Shown here in pieces: positions 1 through 9,262 of a stretch of DNA of 64,000 bases (the stretch's first letter is position 1; the number at the start of each line of letters is the position of its first letter). The stretch is from Pseudomonadota bacterium (lineage in GTDB: Bacteria > Pseudomonadota > Gammaproteobacteria > Burkholderiales > Casimicrobiaceae). The position numbers and the translations under genes are program-made. The notes beneath the pieces are model-generated. The model did not search any database, was not told where the DNA came from, and saw only the letters and a program-made list of their open reading frames with translations. The stretch is taken from assembly GCA_009786025.1 (NCBI GenBank), contig WQUA01000005.1, positions 1-64,000 of the forward strand. The letters run 5' to 3'.

Positions 1-233
1 GTATCTCTGAGTAATAACCACGGATGCACCAATGGCAGGTCGGCAAATACGAGGCCGCAATTGACATAGAACGAGCGACCCCACGGACCGTTCCACTGCG
101 AGGATTGAATATTGAATAGCTCTGTATGGGTTGTGTGTTGTCGAGAGAATGTTGCCCCCTTTTTGAGAAAACCAACAGGTTTCAGCACAGTTTTGTGCAG
201 TAAGGAAAGTGAGGCGGAAAGAGCCTTGTCCAT
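1..233 (-). CDS. DUF4304-like protein, N-terminal part (cut by window edge)
   Basis: An open frame runs leftward from an ATG at 233 off the window edge, giving 77 residues without a stop. The translation begins MDKALSASLSLLHKTVLKPV, then GFLKKGATFSR and, further on, WGRSFYVNCGLVF. This pattern (helical start, G-F-KK, then a strand with F-x-VN-GL) resembles DUF4304 proteins, a family of unknown function often found among polymorphic-toxin immunity genes. The ATG lies 6 bases outside the left end of the IS5-like element. If the element and one TA copy are removed, the ATG would lie 3 bases after the priA stop, so the gene was probably the distal member of a hemE-priA transcription unit. Family assignment is by eye. 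Confidence 0.55.
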   Translation of the reverse strand, partial: MDKALSASLSLLHKTVLKPVGFLKKGATFSRQHTTHTELFNIQSSQWNGPWGRSFYVNCGLVFADLPLVHPWLLLRD

Positions 234-239
234 AGTCTA

Positions 240-1073
240 GAACCTATCTCAAAATCGTTTAAGCAGCATAGTAATGGAAGCGAGCTGCACGAAACCGAGG
301 AAATTGGCAGCGTAATACTCCCAGCGGACCAACAAGCGACGTTTCCACTGCATCCACGCAAAATAGCGTTCGACCAGCCATCTTCGGGCGTAGCGGCGTA
401 GTTTACGACCGTCCTGGGTCTTCAGCTTTCGGTTTGAACGATGTGGCGCAATCATCTCAACACCTTCTCGGGAAAGCTCTTCGTCCAGAGAATCACTGTC
501 GTAAGCACGGTCGCCTATCAGGTGGTCGGGCTTGGCTTCCAGCATGTAGAACTCAAAGCTCAGTTGCACCAGGGTGACTTCATGGTGGTTGGCCGCATGG
601 GTACTTACCGATAACGGCAGGCCGTGCCGATCCACGATCGCCAGAATCTTGACTCCTTTACCCCGTTTGGTCTTGCCAATCTCTTCTCCACCACCCTTGG
701 CGCTGGCAAAGGTAGCATCTATGTAGCTCTCGCTTTCGTCAATCATGCCAAGATCGCGCAGATCGTTCGCCAACCGAATCAAAATATCGCGCAGAACTTC
801 TTCTTCACACCATTGCTGAAAGCGGCGATGAACCGTCTTATAGTTCGGATAGCACTGGGGAAGCATGTGCCACTGGGCGCCTGTATTCAGTATCCACAAA
901 ACTGCCTCTAGAATACTCCGTGCTGGAACCGGCTTACGCCCAGCCCGACTCGTCGGATGGTTCTCCTCCGGAAAATATCTCCGGATGCGCTCCCATTGTT
1001 CATCACTCAGTTTTAGCATGAACGGTATTGTAGGCAGACATTTCTTTCCGTACAATAATTTTGAGATAGGTTC
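240..1073 (-). mobile_element. IS5-family insertion sequence, complete
   Basis: An 834-bp element bounded by perfect 16-bp inverted repeats, GAACCTATCTCAAAAT at 240-255 and its complement at 1058-1073. It is flanked on both sides by TA (238-239 and 1074-1075), which fits the short target duplications of IS5-family subgroups such as IS427/IS1031. It carries one uninterrupted transposase gene. The transposase stop codon lies inside the left repeat. The element sits exactly between the end of priA and the start of the DUF4304-like gene. Confidence 0.88.
249..1019 (-). CDS. IS5-family transposase (DDE)
   Basis: A 256-residue DDE transposase, full length and in one frame, so the element may be active. 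The N-terminal DUF4096-type domain (about 1-75) begins MLKLSDEQWERIRRYFPEE. The catalytic residues are probably D101 in SYIDATFASAK, D170 in LIGDRAYDSD and E217 in RRWLVERYFAWMQWKRR. The last motif also has the Y/R-x3-E-x6-K/R signature of the IS5 and IS4 families. I chose the ATG at 1019 because homologues usually start with this M-x-K-L-S-D-E-Q-W motif. A TTG at 1055 would add 12 residues. No programmed frameshift is needed. Confidence 0.88.
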   Translation of the reverse strand: MLKLSDEQWERIRRYFPEENHPTSRAGRKPVPARSILEAVLWILNTGAQWHMLPQCYPNYKTVHRRFQQWCEEEVLRDILIRLANDLRDLGMIDESESYIDATFASAKGGGEEIGKTKRGKGVKILAIVDRHGLPLSVSTHAANHHEVTLVQLSFEFYMLEAKPDHLIGDRAYDSDSLDEELSREGVEMIAPHRSNRKLKTQDGRKLRRYARRWLVERYFAWMQWKRRLLVRWEYYAANFLGFVQLASITMLLKRF

Positions 1074-3628
1074 TATATCTGAAGCGGATCGACATCAATC
1101 GCCCAACGCACCTGTTTTGTCCGAAGGGCGTCGAGCGCTGGCTGCCAGGCTGTCAGGAAATGTTGTAACGCGCGGCGATCGTGGCTCTGAACGACGATTT
1201 GGGCGCGGTGATAACCGGCGCGGCGCGCCAGCGTTGCCGGAGCGGGTGAGTAAATGTGAACGGCGTCGTTGGGGTTATCGAGCTTGAGCGCCCGTTGATG
1301 GGCATCGCGCAAAAAGGTATTGAGGATGTGGTCGTCGCGCGCCTCGGCGGCCAGCAAGGCCAGCGCCGAGAACGGCGGCAAGTGCGCAGCGCGACGCTCG
1401 TCGAGCAAGGTGCGCACGAAGGCGTCATAGTCGTGGTGAACGAGGGTTTCGTACAACGGATGGTTCGGAAAATCGGTCTGAACGATCACTTCTCCGGCAA
1501 GAGCGCTGCGGCCAGCTCGCCCCGCCACTTGATGCAAAAGCGCGGCCAATCGCTCGGTGGCGCGGAAGTCGGCACTGTACAGCGCGTTGTCAGCGCCGAG
1601 TACACCGACCAGCGTGACGCGCGGAAAATCGTGCCCTTTGGCCAGCATCTGGGTGCCGATCAGAATGTCGATCTGGTGGTCAGCCATCTGGCGATGAAAC
1701 GCGCCGAACGCATGGCGACGGCGGGTACTGTCGCGGTCAATGCGAGCGATGCGGGCGTTCGGGAACGCTTGCGCAAGAGTAGCTTCGAGCCGCTGGGTGC
1801 CGTGACCGCGCGGCAGAAGATCGAGATTGCCGCACGAGGGGCAACGCTCCGGCGCTGGTTGAGCGTGACCACAATGGTGGCAGCGCAAACGTGTTGGCCT
1901 CGTGTGTAGCACGAGGCGTGCGGAGCAGTGCGGGCATTGCGCTTCCCAAGTGCAGGCATTGCATTTGAGTGATGGCGAGAAGCCGCGGCGGTTGATGAAA
2001 ATGAGCGATTGTTCGTGGCGGGCGAGCCGCGCTTCAATGGCTTTCCACAACAGCGGCGCGATGCCCTGGCGGTGGTCGTCGTTGGCGGTGCTGAAAAGGG
2101 CGTTAAAGTGGTTTTGTGAAGGCGCGTTGTGATTTTCGGGGCGCCCTTCCCCGCCAGGGGGGAGGGGGAAAAAGGATTGCGCCTGGGCTGAAATCGCTCC
2201 GACATCGTGGCGGGCAGGCGTTAAAAGCAATCGCGGCAATGTCGCTTGCGGATCGGCGCGTTGCTGGATGCGCAAATGTTGATAGCGGCCGTTTTGCGCA
2301 TGGTAATAACTTTCCAGCGACGGCGTGGCGCTGCCTAGCACAATCGGCGCTTGTCGCGCGCGGGCACGCCAGACGGCGAGATCGCGGGCGTGATAACGAA
2401 CATTGTCCTGCTGTTTGAATGATGGATCGTGCTCTTCATCGACAATGATGAGCGCCAGCTTCGGCAATGGTGTGAACAACGCCAGTCGCGTGCCGAGCAC
2501 CAGTTGCGCTTGCCCTTCAGCGGCGCGTCGCCAGTGGTACAAACGCTCGCCGTCGGGCAAACCGCTGTGCAGAAGTGCGACCTCGACGCCCGGCAAGCGC
2601 GTGTGGATACGCGCCAGAAATTGCGGCGTCAGGTGGATTTCCGGCAGCAGGATCAACACTTGTCCGCCCTGAGCCACGATGTTGCGCGCCAGCGTGAGAT
2701 AAACCTCGGTTTTGCCACTGCCAGTGATGCCTTGCAAAAGGAACGGCTGGAAATTGCCGAGCGCTGCTTCAATGGCAGCGACGGCGGCGCGTTGTTCTTC
2801 GTGTAGCGGTGGAAAGTGCAGTGATGGAAACTGCGGCGGTGGAAATGCTGCGGCTTCATTTGAGCCGTTTGGGTTTAAATGGGCGCCTTCCTGTGAAGGT
2901 GCGCCACGATTTGCACCCCTCTCTCCTTGCGGGAGAGGGACTGGGGGAGGGGGGGAAGCTGAAACCCCGCCCCCACCCTTCTCCCCTTGAAGGGGAGGGC
3001 TTTCTATAGCATCGGCAGGAACCAGCCAACCGGCGGCGCACCAATCGCGGAGGTGTTTTTTTTGAGAGGCGGAGCAAGCCTGCTGCTGTGCGACATGGAC
3101 CACGCCGCTGGTATTTATGATTTCCCACAGCGCGCGCCATGCCGACGCCGGACGTTTGCCGAGTTGCTTGAAACGGGCGCTCAGTTGCTCGCGGCCTGCT
3201 TCGGTTAGAACAAGCGGCTCGTTGGCGCTTTTCGGCGGCGTCGGTTGTGCCGACAGTGGCGGCACGGCCAGTGAGAAAGCCAGGCCGATCTGCGTTTGAT
3301 AGTAGTCACTTACGAACGCGGCGAGGCGACGGATGTCGTCGGGCAACGGTCGTTGCGAGTAAACAGTTTCGAGAGACAGCAATCGGGCGGGGTCAATCTC
3401 GGTGTGGGTGGATAGCCCAACAACGACGCCGACATGTTTTCGTCCAGCTAACGGCACTTGAACCAGACTGCCGGGAAGAACCGTCTGACCGGACGGAATC
3501 CGGTAATCGAAGGTCTGCGACACCGCAACCGGCAATGCCACGTGGGCAATCGTCGGTGTTTCCGTCTGGCCAGATGACGAAGAGGTGGACAGCAGGGCGG
3601 CGGATGGCAGGGACGGCAAGGCTGGCAT
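1073..3628 (-). CDS. priA: Primosomal protein N', replication-restart helicase PriA
   Basis: PriA recognises stalled or D-loop forks and reloads the replicative helicase. The 851 residues include the 3'-end-binding domain (about 28-130), a winged helix, the helicase core with Walker A GITGSGKT (300-307) and DEEH (397-400), and two zinc-binding cysteine sets (C556, C559, C565, C568; C583, C586, C596, C599). It is over 100 residues longer than E. coli PriA. Two proline- and glycine-rich inserts explain most of this: about residues 208-275 in the linker before the helicase core and about 484-512 between the helicase lobes. Both are translated dispersed repeats. The stop TAG uses the last base of the IS. 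Same direction as hemE upstream. Confidence 0.95.
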   Translation of the reverse strand: MPALPSLPSAALLSTSSSSGQTETPTIAHVALPVAVSQTFDYRIPSGQTVLPGSLVQVPLAGRKHVGVVVGLSTHTEIDPARLLSLETVYSQRPLPDDIRRLAAFVSDYYQTQIGLAFSLAVPPLSAQPTPPKSANEPLVLTEAGREQLSARFKQLGKRPASAWRALWEIINTSGVVHVAQQQACSASQKKHLRDWCAAGWLVPADAIESPPLQGEKGGGGVSASPPPPVPLPQGERGANRGAPSQEGAHLNPNGSNEAAAFPPPQFPSLHFPPLHEEQRAAVAAIEAALGNFQPFLLQGITGSGKTEVYLTLARNIVAQGGQVLILLPEIHLTPQFLARIHTRLPGVEVALLHSGLPDGERLYHWRRAAEGQAQLVLGTRLALFTPLPKLALIIVDEEHDPSFKQQDNVRYHARDLAVWRARARQAPIVLGSATPSLESYYHAQNGRYQHLRIQQRADPQATLPRLLLTPARHDVGAISAQAQSFFPLPPGGEGRPENHNAPSQNHFNALFSTANDDHRQGIAPLLWKAIEARLARHEQSLIFINRRGFSPSLKCNACTWEAQCPHCSARLVLHTRPTRLRCHHCGHAQPAPERCPSCGNLDLLPRGHGTQRLEATLAQAFPNARIARIDRDSTRRRHAFGAFHRQMADHQIDILIGTQMLAKGHDFPRVTLVGVLGADNALYSADFRATERLAALLHQVAGRAGRSALAGEVIVQTDFPNHPLYETLVHHDYDAFVRTLLDERRAAHLPPFSALALLAAEARDDHILNTFLRDAHQRALKLDNPNDAVHIYSPAPATLARRAGYHRAQIVVQSHDRRALQHFLTAWQPALDALRTKQVRWAIDVDPLQI
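2093..2179 (-). repeat. Dispersed repeat translated inside priA (insert 2)
   Basis: The stretch around 2140-2175 has the same C-run/G-run hairpin as many intergenic repeats in this window. It is translated as FFPLPPGGEGRPENHNAPSQ between the two helicase lobes of PriA, where other PriA proteins have a short connector. Limits are approximate. Confidence 0.6.
2804..3007 (-). repeat. Dispersed GC-rich hairpin repeat translated inside priA (insert 1)
   Basis: About 200 bases holding two hairpins, one around CTCTCCTTGCGGGAGAG (2920-2938) and one around CTCCCCTTGAAGGGGAG (2981-2997). Both match intergenic copies elsewhere in the window. On the minus strand they read SPPLQGEKGGGGVSAS followed by PLPQGERG. 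The insert falls in the linker between the winged helix and helicase lobe 1. The repeat-derived core is about 2900-3007. Confidence 0.75.
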
Positions 3629-3959
3629 AAAACGTGTTCAACCTGTGGACAACTTTGTGAGGAACTTGGCTACCGCTTTGTTAACTAACGGCTGAGCGAA
3701 GTTTAATATAGTTGCTGCGCCCCCTATTTTCCAGTTAAACTCTTTTGAAATCAATGAGATATTGTTTTACGTTAAACCAATGCTGACGATAATCGCGCTA
3801 ACTTGGCTTGACAACTTTAATGTGAATAACCTGAACGGTTCGACGCCCTCAGGGCGTAGCGAAGCCCTCACTATTCCGTAAATTGCGTCTGACCGTAAGT
3901 TGGCGCGGCTTCAGTTCAAACGTCGTCCCTTTTTCTCCCCTTTTTGTGGGGGGGCGCCG
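3629..3959. other. 331-bp gap between hemE and priA
   Basis: No credible gene. The sequence is AT-richer than its surroundings. It has a TGTGGACAA (about 3646-3654) that resembles a single DnaA box, and a small hairpin around GCCCTCAGGGC (about 3847-3857). A promoter for priA reading leftward could lie here, but I see no convincing -35/-10 pair. Confidence 0.4.
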
Positions 3960-5024
3960 TCACGCTGACGTCTGGCGCATCGCGCGCGACACCCGATGCA
4001 CCGTCTCTACCAGTACTGCGACATTTTCCGGCGGCGTTTCCGGCACGATCCCATGTCCCAGGTTAAAAACATGCCCCGGCGCTGATCCGGCGGCGCGGAG
4101 GATCGCTTCGGTGGCGCGGGCGACCGTGACGGGATCGGTCAGTAACGTCAGCGGATCGAGGTTGCCCTGCAAGGCGACGCGCTGGCCGACACTTTTGCGC
4201 GCCTGCGCCAGATCGATCGTCCAGTCGAGGCCAAGCGCATTGGCGCCGCTGTTCGCCATCTCGTCAAGCCAGACGCCGCCGCCTTTGGTGAAAAGAATCG
4301 TCGAGACTTTTTCTCCGGCGGCGTTAGGCTTTAGCCCTTCCAGTACGCGGCGCATTGCAGCCAGCGAAAATGTCCGGTATTCCGCCGCCGGCAACAATCC
4401 GCCCCAGGTATCGAAAACCATCACGGCATCGGCGCCAGCGGCAATCTGCTCGTTCAGATAGGCGGTGACGGCTTCAGTATTGATGTCGATCAGCCGTCGC
4501 ATCAAATCGGGGCGGCTGTAAGCGAGACGGCGCACATTGGGAAAGCCGTCGCTGCCGCCGCCTTCGATCATGTAACACGCCAGTGTGAACGGGCTGCCGG
4601 AAAAACCGATCAGCGGTACGCGTCCGTTCAGCGCCTTTTTGATCTGCGCCACCGCCTCGAAAACGTAGCGCAACTTGTTCATGTCGGGAGTGGCCAGCGC
4701 CTGGATGGCGGTTTCCGAGTCCATTTTGCGTTCAAAGCGCGGCCCCTCGCCGGCGGCAAACGACAGACCCAGTCCCATCGCGTCGGGAACCGTCAGAATG
4801 TCGGAAAACAAAATTGCGGCATCGAGCGGAAAACGCTCCAGTGGCTGTAACGTCACCTCAGTCGCCAACGCTGGGTTCATTGCCAACCGCATAAAACTGC
4901 CGGCTTGGGCGCGCGTCCGGTTGTATTCGGGCAGATAACGCCCGGCTTGCCGCATCAGCCAGACGGGCGTGTGGGAGGTCGGTTCACGGCGCAGCGCGCG
5001 CAAAAAAGTGTCGTTCTGAATCAT
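3960..5024 (-). CDS. hemE: Uroporphyrinogen decarboxylase
   Basis: Converts uroporphyrinogen III to coproporphyrinogen III in cytoplasmic heme synthesis by removing four acetate carboxyl groups. The 354 residues are the usual length. The N-terminal signature [10 protein letters not shown] (25-34) carries the substrate-binding arginines R25 and R29. The catalytic aspartate is D75 in ILFSDILT, Y151 lies in the second signature, and H324 is in NLGHGI. I chose the ATG at 5024 ([11 protein letters not shown]) because family members start there. The open frame continues upstream to 5333 only as an unlikely purine-tract-encoded extension. priA follows in the same direction. Confidence 0.96.
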   Translation of the reverse strand: MIQNDTFLRALRREPTSHTPVWLMRQAGRYLPEYNRTRAQAGSFMRLAMNPALATEVTLQPLERFPLDAAILFSDILTVPDAMGLGLSFAAGEGPRFERKMDSETAIQALATPDMNKLRYVFEAVAQIKKALNGRVPLIGFSGSPFTLACYMIEGGGSDGFPNVRRLAYSRPDLMRRLIDINTEAVTAYLNEQIAAGADAVMVFDTWGGLLPAAEYRTFSLAAMRRVLEGLKPNAAGEKVSTILFTKGGGVWLDEMANSGANALGLDWTIDLAQARKSVGQRVALQGNLDPLTLLTDPVTVARATEAILRAAGSAPGHVFNLGHGIVPETPPENVAVLVETVHRVSRAMRQTSA

Positions 5025-5463
5025 CGGTTCGGTCTTTTGGAAAGGTTTTTGCGCCCAAGCGGGCATCTGGAGTTGCGCCAAATTCGCATTGTCGCCCAAG
5101 CCCGCGTTGCAGGCAAATAAAAAAGGAAATGAAAAGAAAAATGAGAGGAAAAATGAAAAGAAAGACGAGGGAAAAGGCGTGCCACAAGCAATTTCCCCTT
5201 CTTCCTGAAAAATTACAAAAGTTGGAGAAAAAAGACGCCATGGAAGCAGGTTGTGATATTCGCGGCAGGCGAGGATGGCAAATACGCAAGTATGGCAAAT
5301 GCACAAAAACCAACACATGCGTTCCAGGATCATGGAAATGTAAAAAATTCTTGCTTCTGTCCGCCGACTTGATGTCTAATCTCAGGGAGTGCCCCTATCT
5401 GCCTGTTCCAGCGACTTTTTTGGCATTTCGGGCGTCTTTTAAAACATCTTCAGGAAGGTGACC
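5025..5463. other. 439-bp divergent intergenic region
   Basis: No gene supported. It separates hemE (leftward) from the lipoprotein gene (rightward). A purine tract of about 65 bases lies at 5111-5177 and consists almost only of A and G. The rest shows no recognisable element. A Shine-Dalgarno-like AGGAAGG at 5452-5458 serves the downstream gene. Confidence 0.5.
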
Positions 5464-6744
5464 ATGTTTTCACGCGCTTTCTCAAAAATCGGTTTGCTGC
5501 TGGCGATCTTCGTTGCGGCGCTTATGACTGCCTGCGGCGGCGGCAGCGGCAGTCCTCAGCAACCTATAAAACTGTATCTTAGCGAATCAAAGATATCCTA
5601 TGGGCCGATTACGCTAGAGATTTACGGTGGTAGACCGCCTTTTCAAATAAGAACGAATTCATCGGCTGTTGAATTTCCGACGGAATCGGATTCCAGAACC
5701 GTTCATGGCTTTGTTTATCCGACTTCGGATGATGGGACAGGTGTGGTTTCAGTTTGGGATGTTCTCCAAGGCCCTACATCTCCAACGGTGATCACTTTTG
5801 AAGCCCCAGGAGCGAAATTTGATCCTTCGGTGCTGACAGTGACGGCCACCAATAATACTGGATGCACAACGGGGCAAGGCGGTAATTACACCCAAATTTG
5901 TGCAGGCTCGCCGGGCATTGCCGAATTGCAACTCAATGGGATGGGCGGCGCAGTTAACGGTGCGGCGGTTCAATTTAATGTTTTGTTGGGAGATTATCAG
6001 ATCCGGGCGGACAGCAATTCCGCTTGGGGAACTTCCGTTGTGACGATGACAGACAGCGCAGGGAAAGCGCAGGTCGCCATCCAGACGCGAACTGGCGCCT
6101 CAACGCAAATGGCAGTGATCGGCGTAAAAACGAGCGGTATTGTTCTTAACGCAACCTTCGTTATCGTTGGCTCCAATTTTATGATATTGCCGGGTTCAGT
6201 CTCCTGGCAAAGTCCGACAACAACCTGCCCAGCGAAAGCGGCGTCTTTTTCGGTTTTTGGGGGCACGCCTCCTTATACAATGCTTTCGGCAATTGGAACG
6301 CCAACCCCGTCAACCGTGGCGGCAAGCGGCGGCTCTGTGGTTCTGTCGGTAGCCCAGTGCGGAAGCGGTGAGCTAACGGCGCGCGATGCAGTGGGCAGCA
6401 CGGCGACGGCGACGATCGAATATGCAGCATCGACAAGTACGCCGACACCGACACCGACGCCTGTCGTTGTAACGCCAATCGGTGGTACGACGGCTTGGGG
6501 TTCCTCAACGGCGCGGGTGTCGTGTGCGGCCGGCGCGACCTTTACGTTTACAGTGACGGGGGGGAAATCGCCCTATAACGCATTTGCGGTTCCTGCCGGC
6601 GCGAATCCGACGGTTACGGCATCGGGAGCGGTGGGACAGGTGACATTTGCTGCTCCACCGGCGGCGAACTCCAATTTTGCGATTTACGTGGTGGACAGCG
6701 ACGGGTCGATGAGCACGACAACGCCGATAATCTACTGTCAGTAA
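5464..6744 (+). CDS. Predicted secreted lipoprotein with Ig-like repeats, function unknown
   Basis: A 426-residue protein. It has a lipoprotein signal peptide (hydrophobic 9-20, lipobox LMTAC with C24) followed by a Gly/Ser linker, so it should be an outer- or inner-membrane lipoprotein. The mature part is rich in T, S, G and V. It contains at least three similar beta-sandwich-like units marked by 'GG(R/T/K)PPF/PY' motifs (GGRPPFQI, GGTPPYTM, GGKSPYNA) and a TPTPTPTP hinge near 325. The units resemble bacterial Ig-like domains, but I cannot name the family. I preferred ATG 5464 over GTG 5458 because AGGAAGG at 5452-5458 is well spaced. A strong terminator follows. Confidence 0.8.
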   Translation: MFSRAFSKIGLLLAIFVAALMTACGGGSGSPQQPIKLYLSESKISYGPITLEIYGGRPPFQIRTNSSAVEFPTESDSRTVHGFVYPTSDDGTGVVSVWDVLQGPTSPTVITFEAPGAKFDPSVLTVTATNNTGCTTGQGGNYTQICAGSPGIAELQLNGMGGAVNGAAVQFNVLLGDYQIRADSNSAWGTSVVTMTDSAGKAQVAIQTRTGASTQMAVIGVKTSGIVLNATFVIVGSNFMILPGSVSWQSPTTTCPAKAASFSVFGGTPPYTMLSAIGTPTPSTVAASGGSVVLSVAQCGSGELTARDAVGSTATATIEYAASTSTPTPTPTPVVVTPIGGTTAWGSSTARVSCAAGATFTFTVTGGKSPYNAFAVPAGANPTVTASGAVGQVTFAAPPAANSNFAIYVVDSDGSMSTTTPIIYCQ

Positions 6745-6763
6745 GCAGACAGTGGTACACCTT

Positions 6764-6794
6764 AAAAAACGGCGCCTTCGGGCGCCGTTTTTTT
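6764..6794 (+). terminator. Rho-independent terminator after the lipoprotein gene
   Basis: Stem ACGGCGCC / GGCGCCGT (6769-6776 with 6781-6788), TTCG tetraloop and a run of seven T. Confidence 0.93.
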
Positions 6795-6939
6795 GCGTGG
6801 TTGTCGGATGCCCCATGGTTTTCCCTTTTCTTGCCACAACGAAGTCATGATTGGCGGCGACAATCGCAAACAACCGCTCTCATTGATCTTTTTGTCACGA
6901 AAAATATTTGCCACCTGCCGGATAGGAGTTTTCTCTATA

Positions 6940-8223
6940 ATGGACGCCTTTCGCGTACTTTCAAAAAAGATGTTTCCCATGTTGCGTTTCCTGATGATTT
7001 CCTTTGCCGCATTGACGTTATCGTTAACAAGTATTGTCGCGCAAGCCAAACCCCATGCTCATGCAGGGAAGCCACCAGCGTCTCGCCCATCGGTTTCTTC
7101 TTCAGTCGTCCCCTCGTCGCTGGTTTTGCCGTTGTCTGTTTCTCTGCCGATCCCGGGCGCTGTTCCGGCGCCGACGATCGCTGCGTCGTCGTACCTTCTT
7201 CTTGATATGGCCAGCAATCAGGTGCTGTTGTCTGCTGATGCCGATGTAGCGCGCGAACCGGCATCGCTGACCAAGCTGATGACAGCGTATCTGGCTTTCA
7301 GTGCGCTGCGCGACAAAACGATTCAGTTCGATCAGAAGGTTTCGATCTCGGAGCACGCCAGGAGCGCGATCGGTTCGAGAATGTTTGCCGATCCGCGGGT
7401 GCAGGTAAGCGTCGATGATTTGTTGCACGGGATGATCATCCAGTCGGGGAACGACGCTTCGGTCGCGTTGGCAGAATTGATTGCGGGCGATGAAACGGCC
7501 TTCGCGGCGATGATGAACACGCAAGCGCAAAAAATGGGGATGACGAAGACGCATTTCGTCAACAGCACCGGCCTGCCGGATACCCAGCATTATTCGACGG
7601 CGGCGGATCTGGCGAAGCTGGCGGCGGCATTGATTCGCGATTTTCCGGAGTACTATCCGTTGTATTCGCAAAAGGAGTACCGCTATAACAACATCACGCA
7701 GAAAAATCGCAACCTCTTGTTGACCATGGACCCTTACGTCGATGGCGTCAAAACGGGATATACTGACAACGCTGGTTGGTGCCTGATCGCTTCGGCAAAG
7801 CGCGGTGAGCGACGGATGCTCTCCGTTGTTCTCGGCGCGACTTCCGATACCGCTCGCGCTTCGGAAAATCAAAAGCTGCTGAACTGGGGTTATCAGGCGT
7901 TCGATGTGGTGCAGTTGTATCCCGCTGGTCAGCCTGTGTCGAAGTTGCCGGTATGGAAGGGCAGCGCACCGGAAGTTGCGGCTGGTTTCCTGGAAGATCG
8001 CTATTTGTCGGTACCGAAAGGACAGGGTGACAAGTTGCAAGTGAAGCTGGTGGCGCAGGAGCCGCTGACGGCGCCGATCGGGAAAGGGCAAAACGTCGGC
8101 ACGATACAAGTGCAATTCGGCGGCGCGCGGGTAGCGGAGTTTCCGCTGGTGGCGCAGGAAGAGGTGGCAATCGGCAGCTGGTGGCGCCGCAGTTGGGATG
8201 CAGTGCGTTTGTGGTTCAAATAG
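6940..8223 (+). CDS. dacA: D-alanyl-D-alanine carboxypeptidase (PBP5/6 type)
   Basis: A serine peptidase that removes the terminal D-Ala from peptidoglycan pentapeptides in the periplasm. The three active-site motifs of peptidase family S11 are present: S109-L-T-K112, S169-G-N171 and K271-T-G273. An N-terminal signal sequence ends near AQAKPHA, followed by a Ser/Pro-rich spacer. The C-terminal beta domain ends in an amphipathic-looking WWRRSWDAVRLWFK, which fits membrane anchoring. The start is uncertain: ATG 6940 has an AGGAG 11 bases upstream, while ATG 6970 or 6979 would give a shorter signal peptide. The TATAAT at 6936-6941 could instead be a -10 box, which would favour the later starts. 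Confidence 0.92.
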   Translation: MDAFRVLSKKMFPMLRFLMISFAALTLSLTSIVAQAKPHAHAGKPPASRPSVSSSVVPSSLVLPLSVSLPIPGAVPAPTIAASSYLLLDMASNQVLLSADADVAREPASLTKLMTAYLAFSALRDKTIQFDQKVSISEHARSAIGSRMFADPRVQVSVDDLLHGMIIQSGNDASVALAELIAGDETAFAAMMNTQAQKMGMTKTHFVNSTGLPDTQHYSTAADLAKLAAALIRDFPEYYPLYSQKEYRYNNITQKNRNLLLTMDPYVDGVKTGYTDNAGWCLIASAKRGERRMLSVVLGATSDTARASENQKLLNWGYQAFDVVQLYPAGQPVSKLPVWKGSAPEVAAGFLEDRYLSVPKGQGDKLQVKLVAQEPLTAPIGKGQNVGTIQVQFGGARVAEFPLVAQEEVAIGSWWRRSWDAVRLWFK

Positions 8224-8225
8224 TG

Positions 8226-8325
8226 GGCGTTTAACTGCAAAGAGCGCGAAGAATGGCGCCGTTCCCCCCTTCAAGGGGGCGGGATCGGGCAACCGGATCG
8301 CTTCGCTTGCAATGAAGTGTTCTTC
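8226..8325. repeat. Dispersed repeats between dacA and dat
   Basis: Contains a 'taactgcaaagagcgcgaag' type copy (8232-8251) and a short C-run/G-run hairpin CCCCCCTTCAAGGGGG (about 8264-8279), both found elsewhere in the window. Confidence 0.6.
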
Positions 8326-8392
8326 TTTGTGGTCTGGGTGTTCTTTTGCGACTCATTGAATATAGGGCTAAACGGAGAGAGAGGAGAAGGTT

Positions 8393-9235
8393 ATGAATCA
8401 GGATTCCATTGCTTATCTGAACGGTACGTTTCAGCCGCTGTCGGAAGCTAAAATTTCTGTGCTGGATCGTGGCTTTATTTTCGGCGATGGCGTGTATGAA
8501 TTTGTGCCGGTGTATCACCGTCGGCCGTTCCGCCTGGCGCAACATTTGCAGCGACTGGACAACTGCCTGAAAGCGATCAAGCTGTCCAATCCGAAAAGTG
8601 CTGCCGAATGGGAGGCGCTCTTTCAGGAAATCATCAGGCGTGCGCCTTACGAGCAGCAGGCGGTATATTTACAGATCACTCGTGGCGTTGCGCCGCGCGA
8701 CCATCCGTTTCCGCAGGGAGCAACGCCGACGGTGTTCATGATGGTCAATCCGTTGAAATTAGCGTCGTCGGAGCAAATCGAAAACGGCGTGGCTTGTGTT
8801 TCGGCAGATGATTTTCGCTGGCACCGTTGCGACATCAAAAGCATTTCGTTGCTGGGAAATATATTGCTGCGACAGGTTTCGGTTGAAGCAGGGGCAATGG
8901 AGACGGTGCTTTTCCGTAACGGCTTTTTGAGCGAAGCGTCGTCGTCGAATGTTTTTGCCGTCAAGAATGGCGTGATTCTGGCACCGTTGCGTGATCATCT
9001 GATTCTGCCGGGCATTACTTACGATGCCGTGCTCGAATTCGCGCCGAAGATCGGGATACCCGTCGAAACACGCCCCGTGTCGCGCGCCGAAGTGCTGACG
9101 GCGGATGAACTGTGGTTGACATCGTCGGGTAAAGAGGTGCTGGCGATCACGACGCTTGATGGTAAGCCCATCGGTGACGGTAAACCAGGAGCAGCGTTTA
9201 AAAAGATGTGGGCGTATTATCAAACGCAGAAATAA
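8393..9235 (+). CDS. dat: D-amino-acid aminotransferase (PLP fold type IV)
   Basis: A 280-residue class IV aminotransferase. The likely PLP lysine is K149 in DIKSISLLGNILLRQ. FLSEASSSNVF binds the cofactor phosphate. The N-terminal motif VLDRGFIFGDGVYE is typical of the D-Ala/branched-chain aminotransferase family. Position after a D,D-carboxypeptidase and before a murein enzyme, together with the motif set, favours D-alanine aminotransferase over IlvE. It would interconvert D-Ala and D-Glu precursors of peptidoglycan in the cytoplasm. A strong Shine-Dalgarno, GAGAGGAGAAGG, precedes the ATG. In many betaproteobacteria the ybeD-lipB-lipA genes follow; here they do not. Confidence 0.85.
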   Translation: MNQDSIAYLNGTFQPLSEAKISVLDRGFIFGDGVYEFVPVYHRRPFRLAQHLQRLDNCLKAIKLSNPKSAAEWEALFQEIIRRAPYEQQAVYLQITRGVAPRDHPFPQGATPTVFMMVNPLKLASSEQIENGVACVSADDFRWHRCDIKSISLLGNILLRQVSVEAGAMETVLFRNGFLSEASSSNVFAVKNGVILAPLRDHLILPGITYDAVLEFAPKIGIPVETRPVSRAEVLTADELWLTSSGKEVLAITTLDGKPIGDGKPGAAFKKMWAYYQTQK

Positions 9236-9262
9236 ATCGTTGTAGGCCAGGCAGCGGAGCCG

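Noticed and set aside
3640-3660. DnaA-box-like TGTGGACAA near priA
   Set aside because: A single imperfect box without a cluster, AT-rich unwinding element or dnaA/gidA context; not an origin.
5129-5461. 110-residue open frame before the lipoprotein gene
   Set aside because: Starts in a purine tract that yields a Lys/Arg-rich string, has no ribosome site, and looks non-coding.
7102-8292. 396-residue open frame antisense to dacA
   Set aside because: Shadow of the carboxypeptidase gene; Arg/His/Gln-rich and without known motifs.
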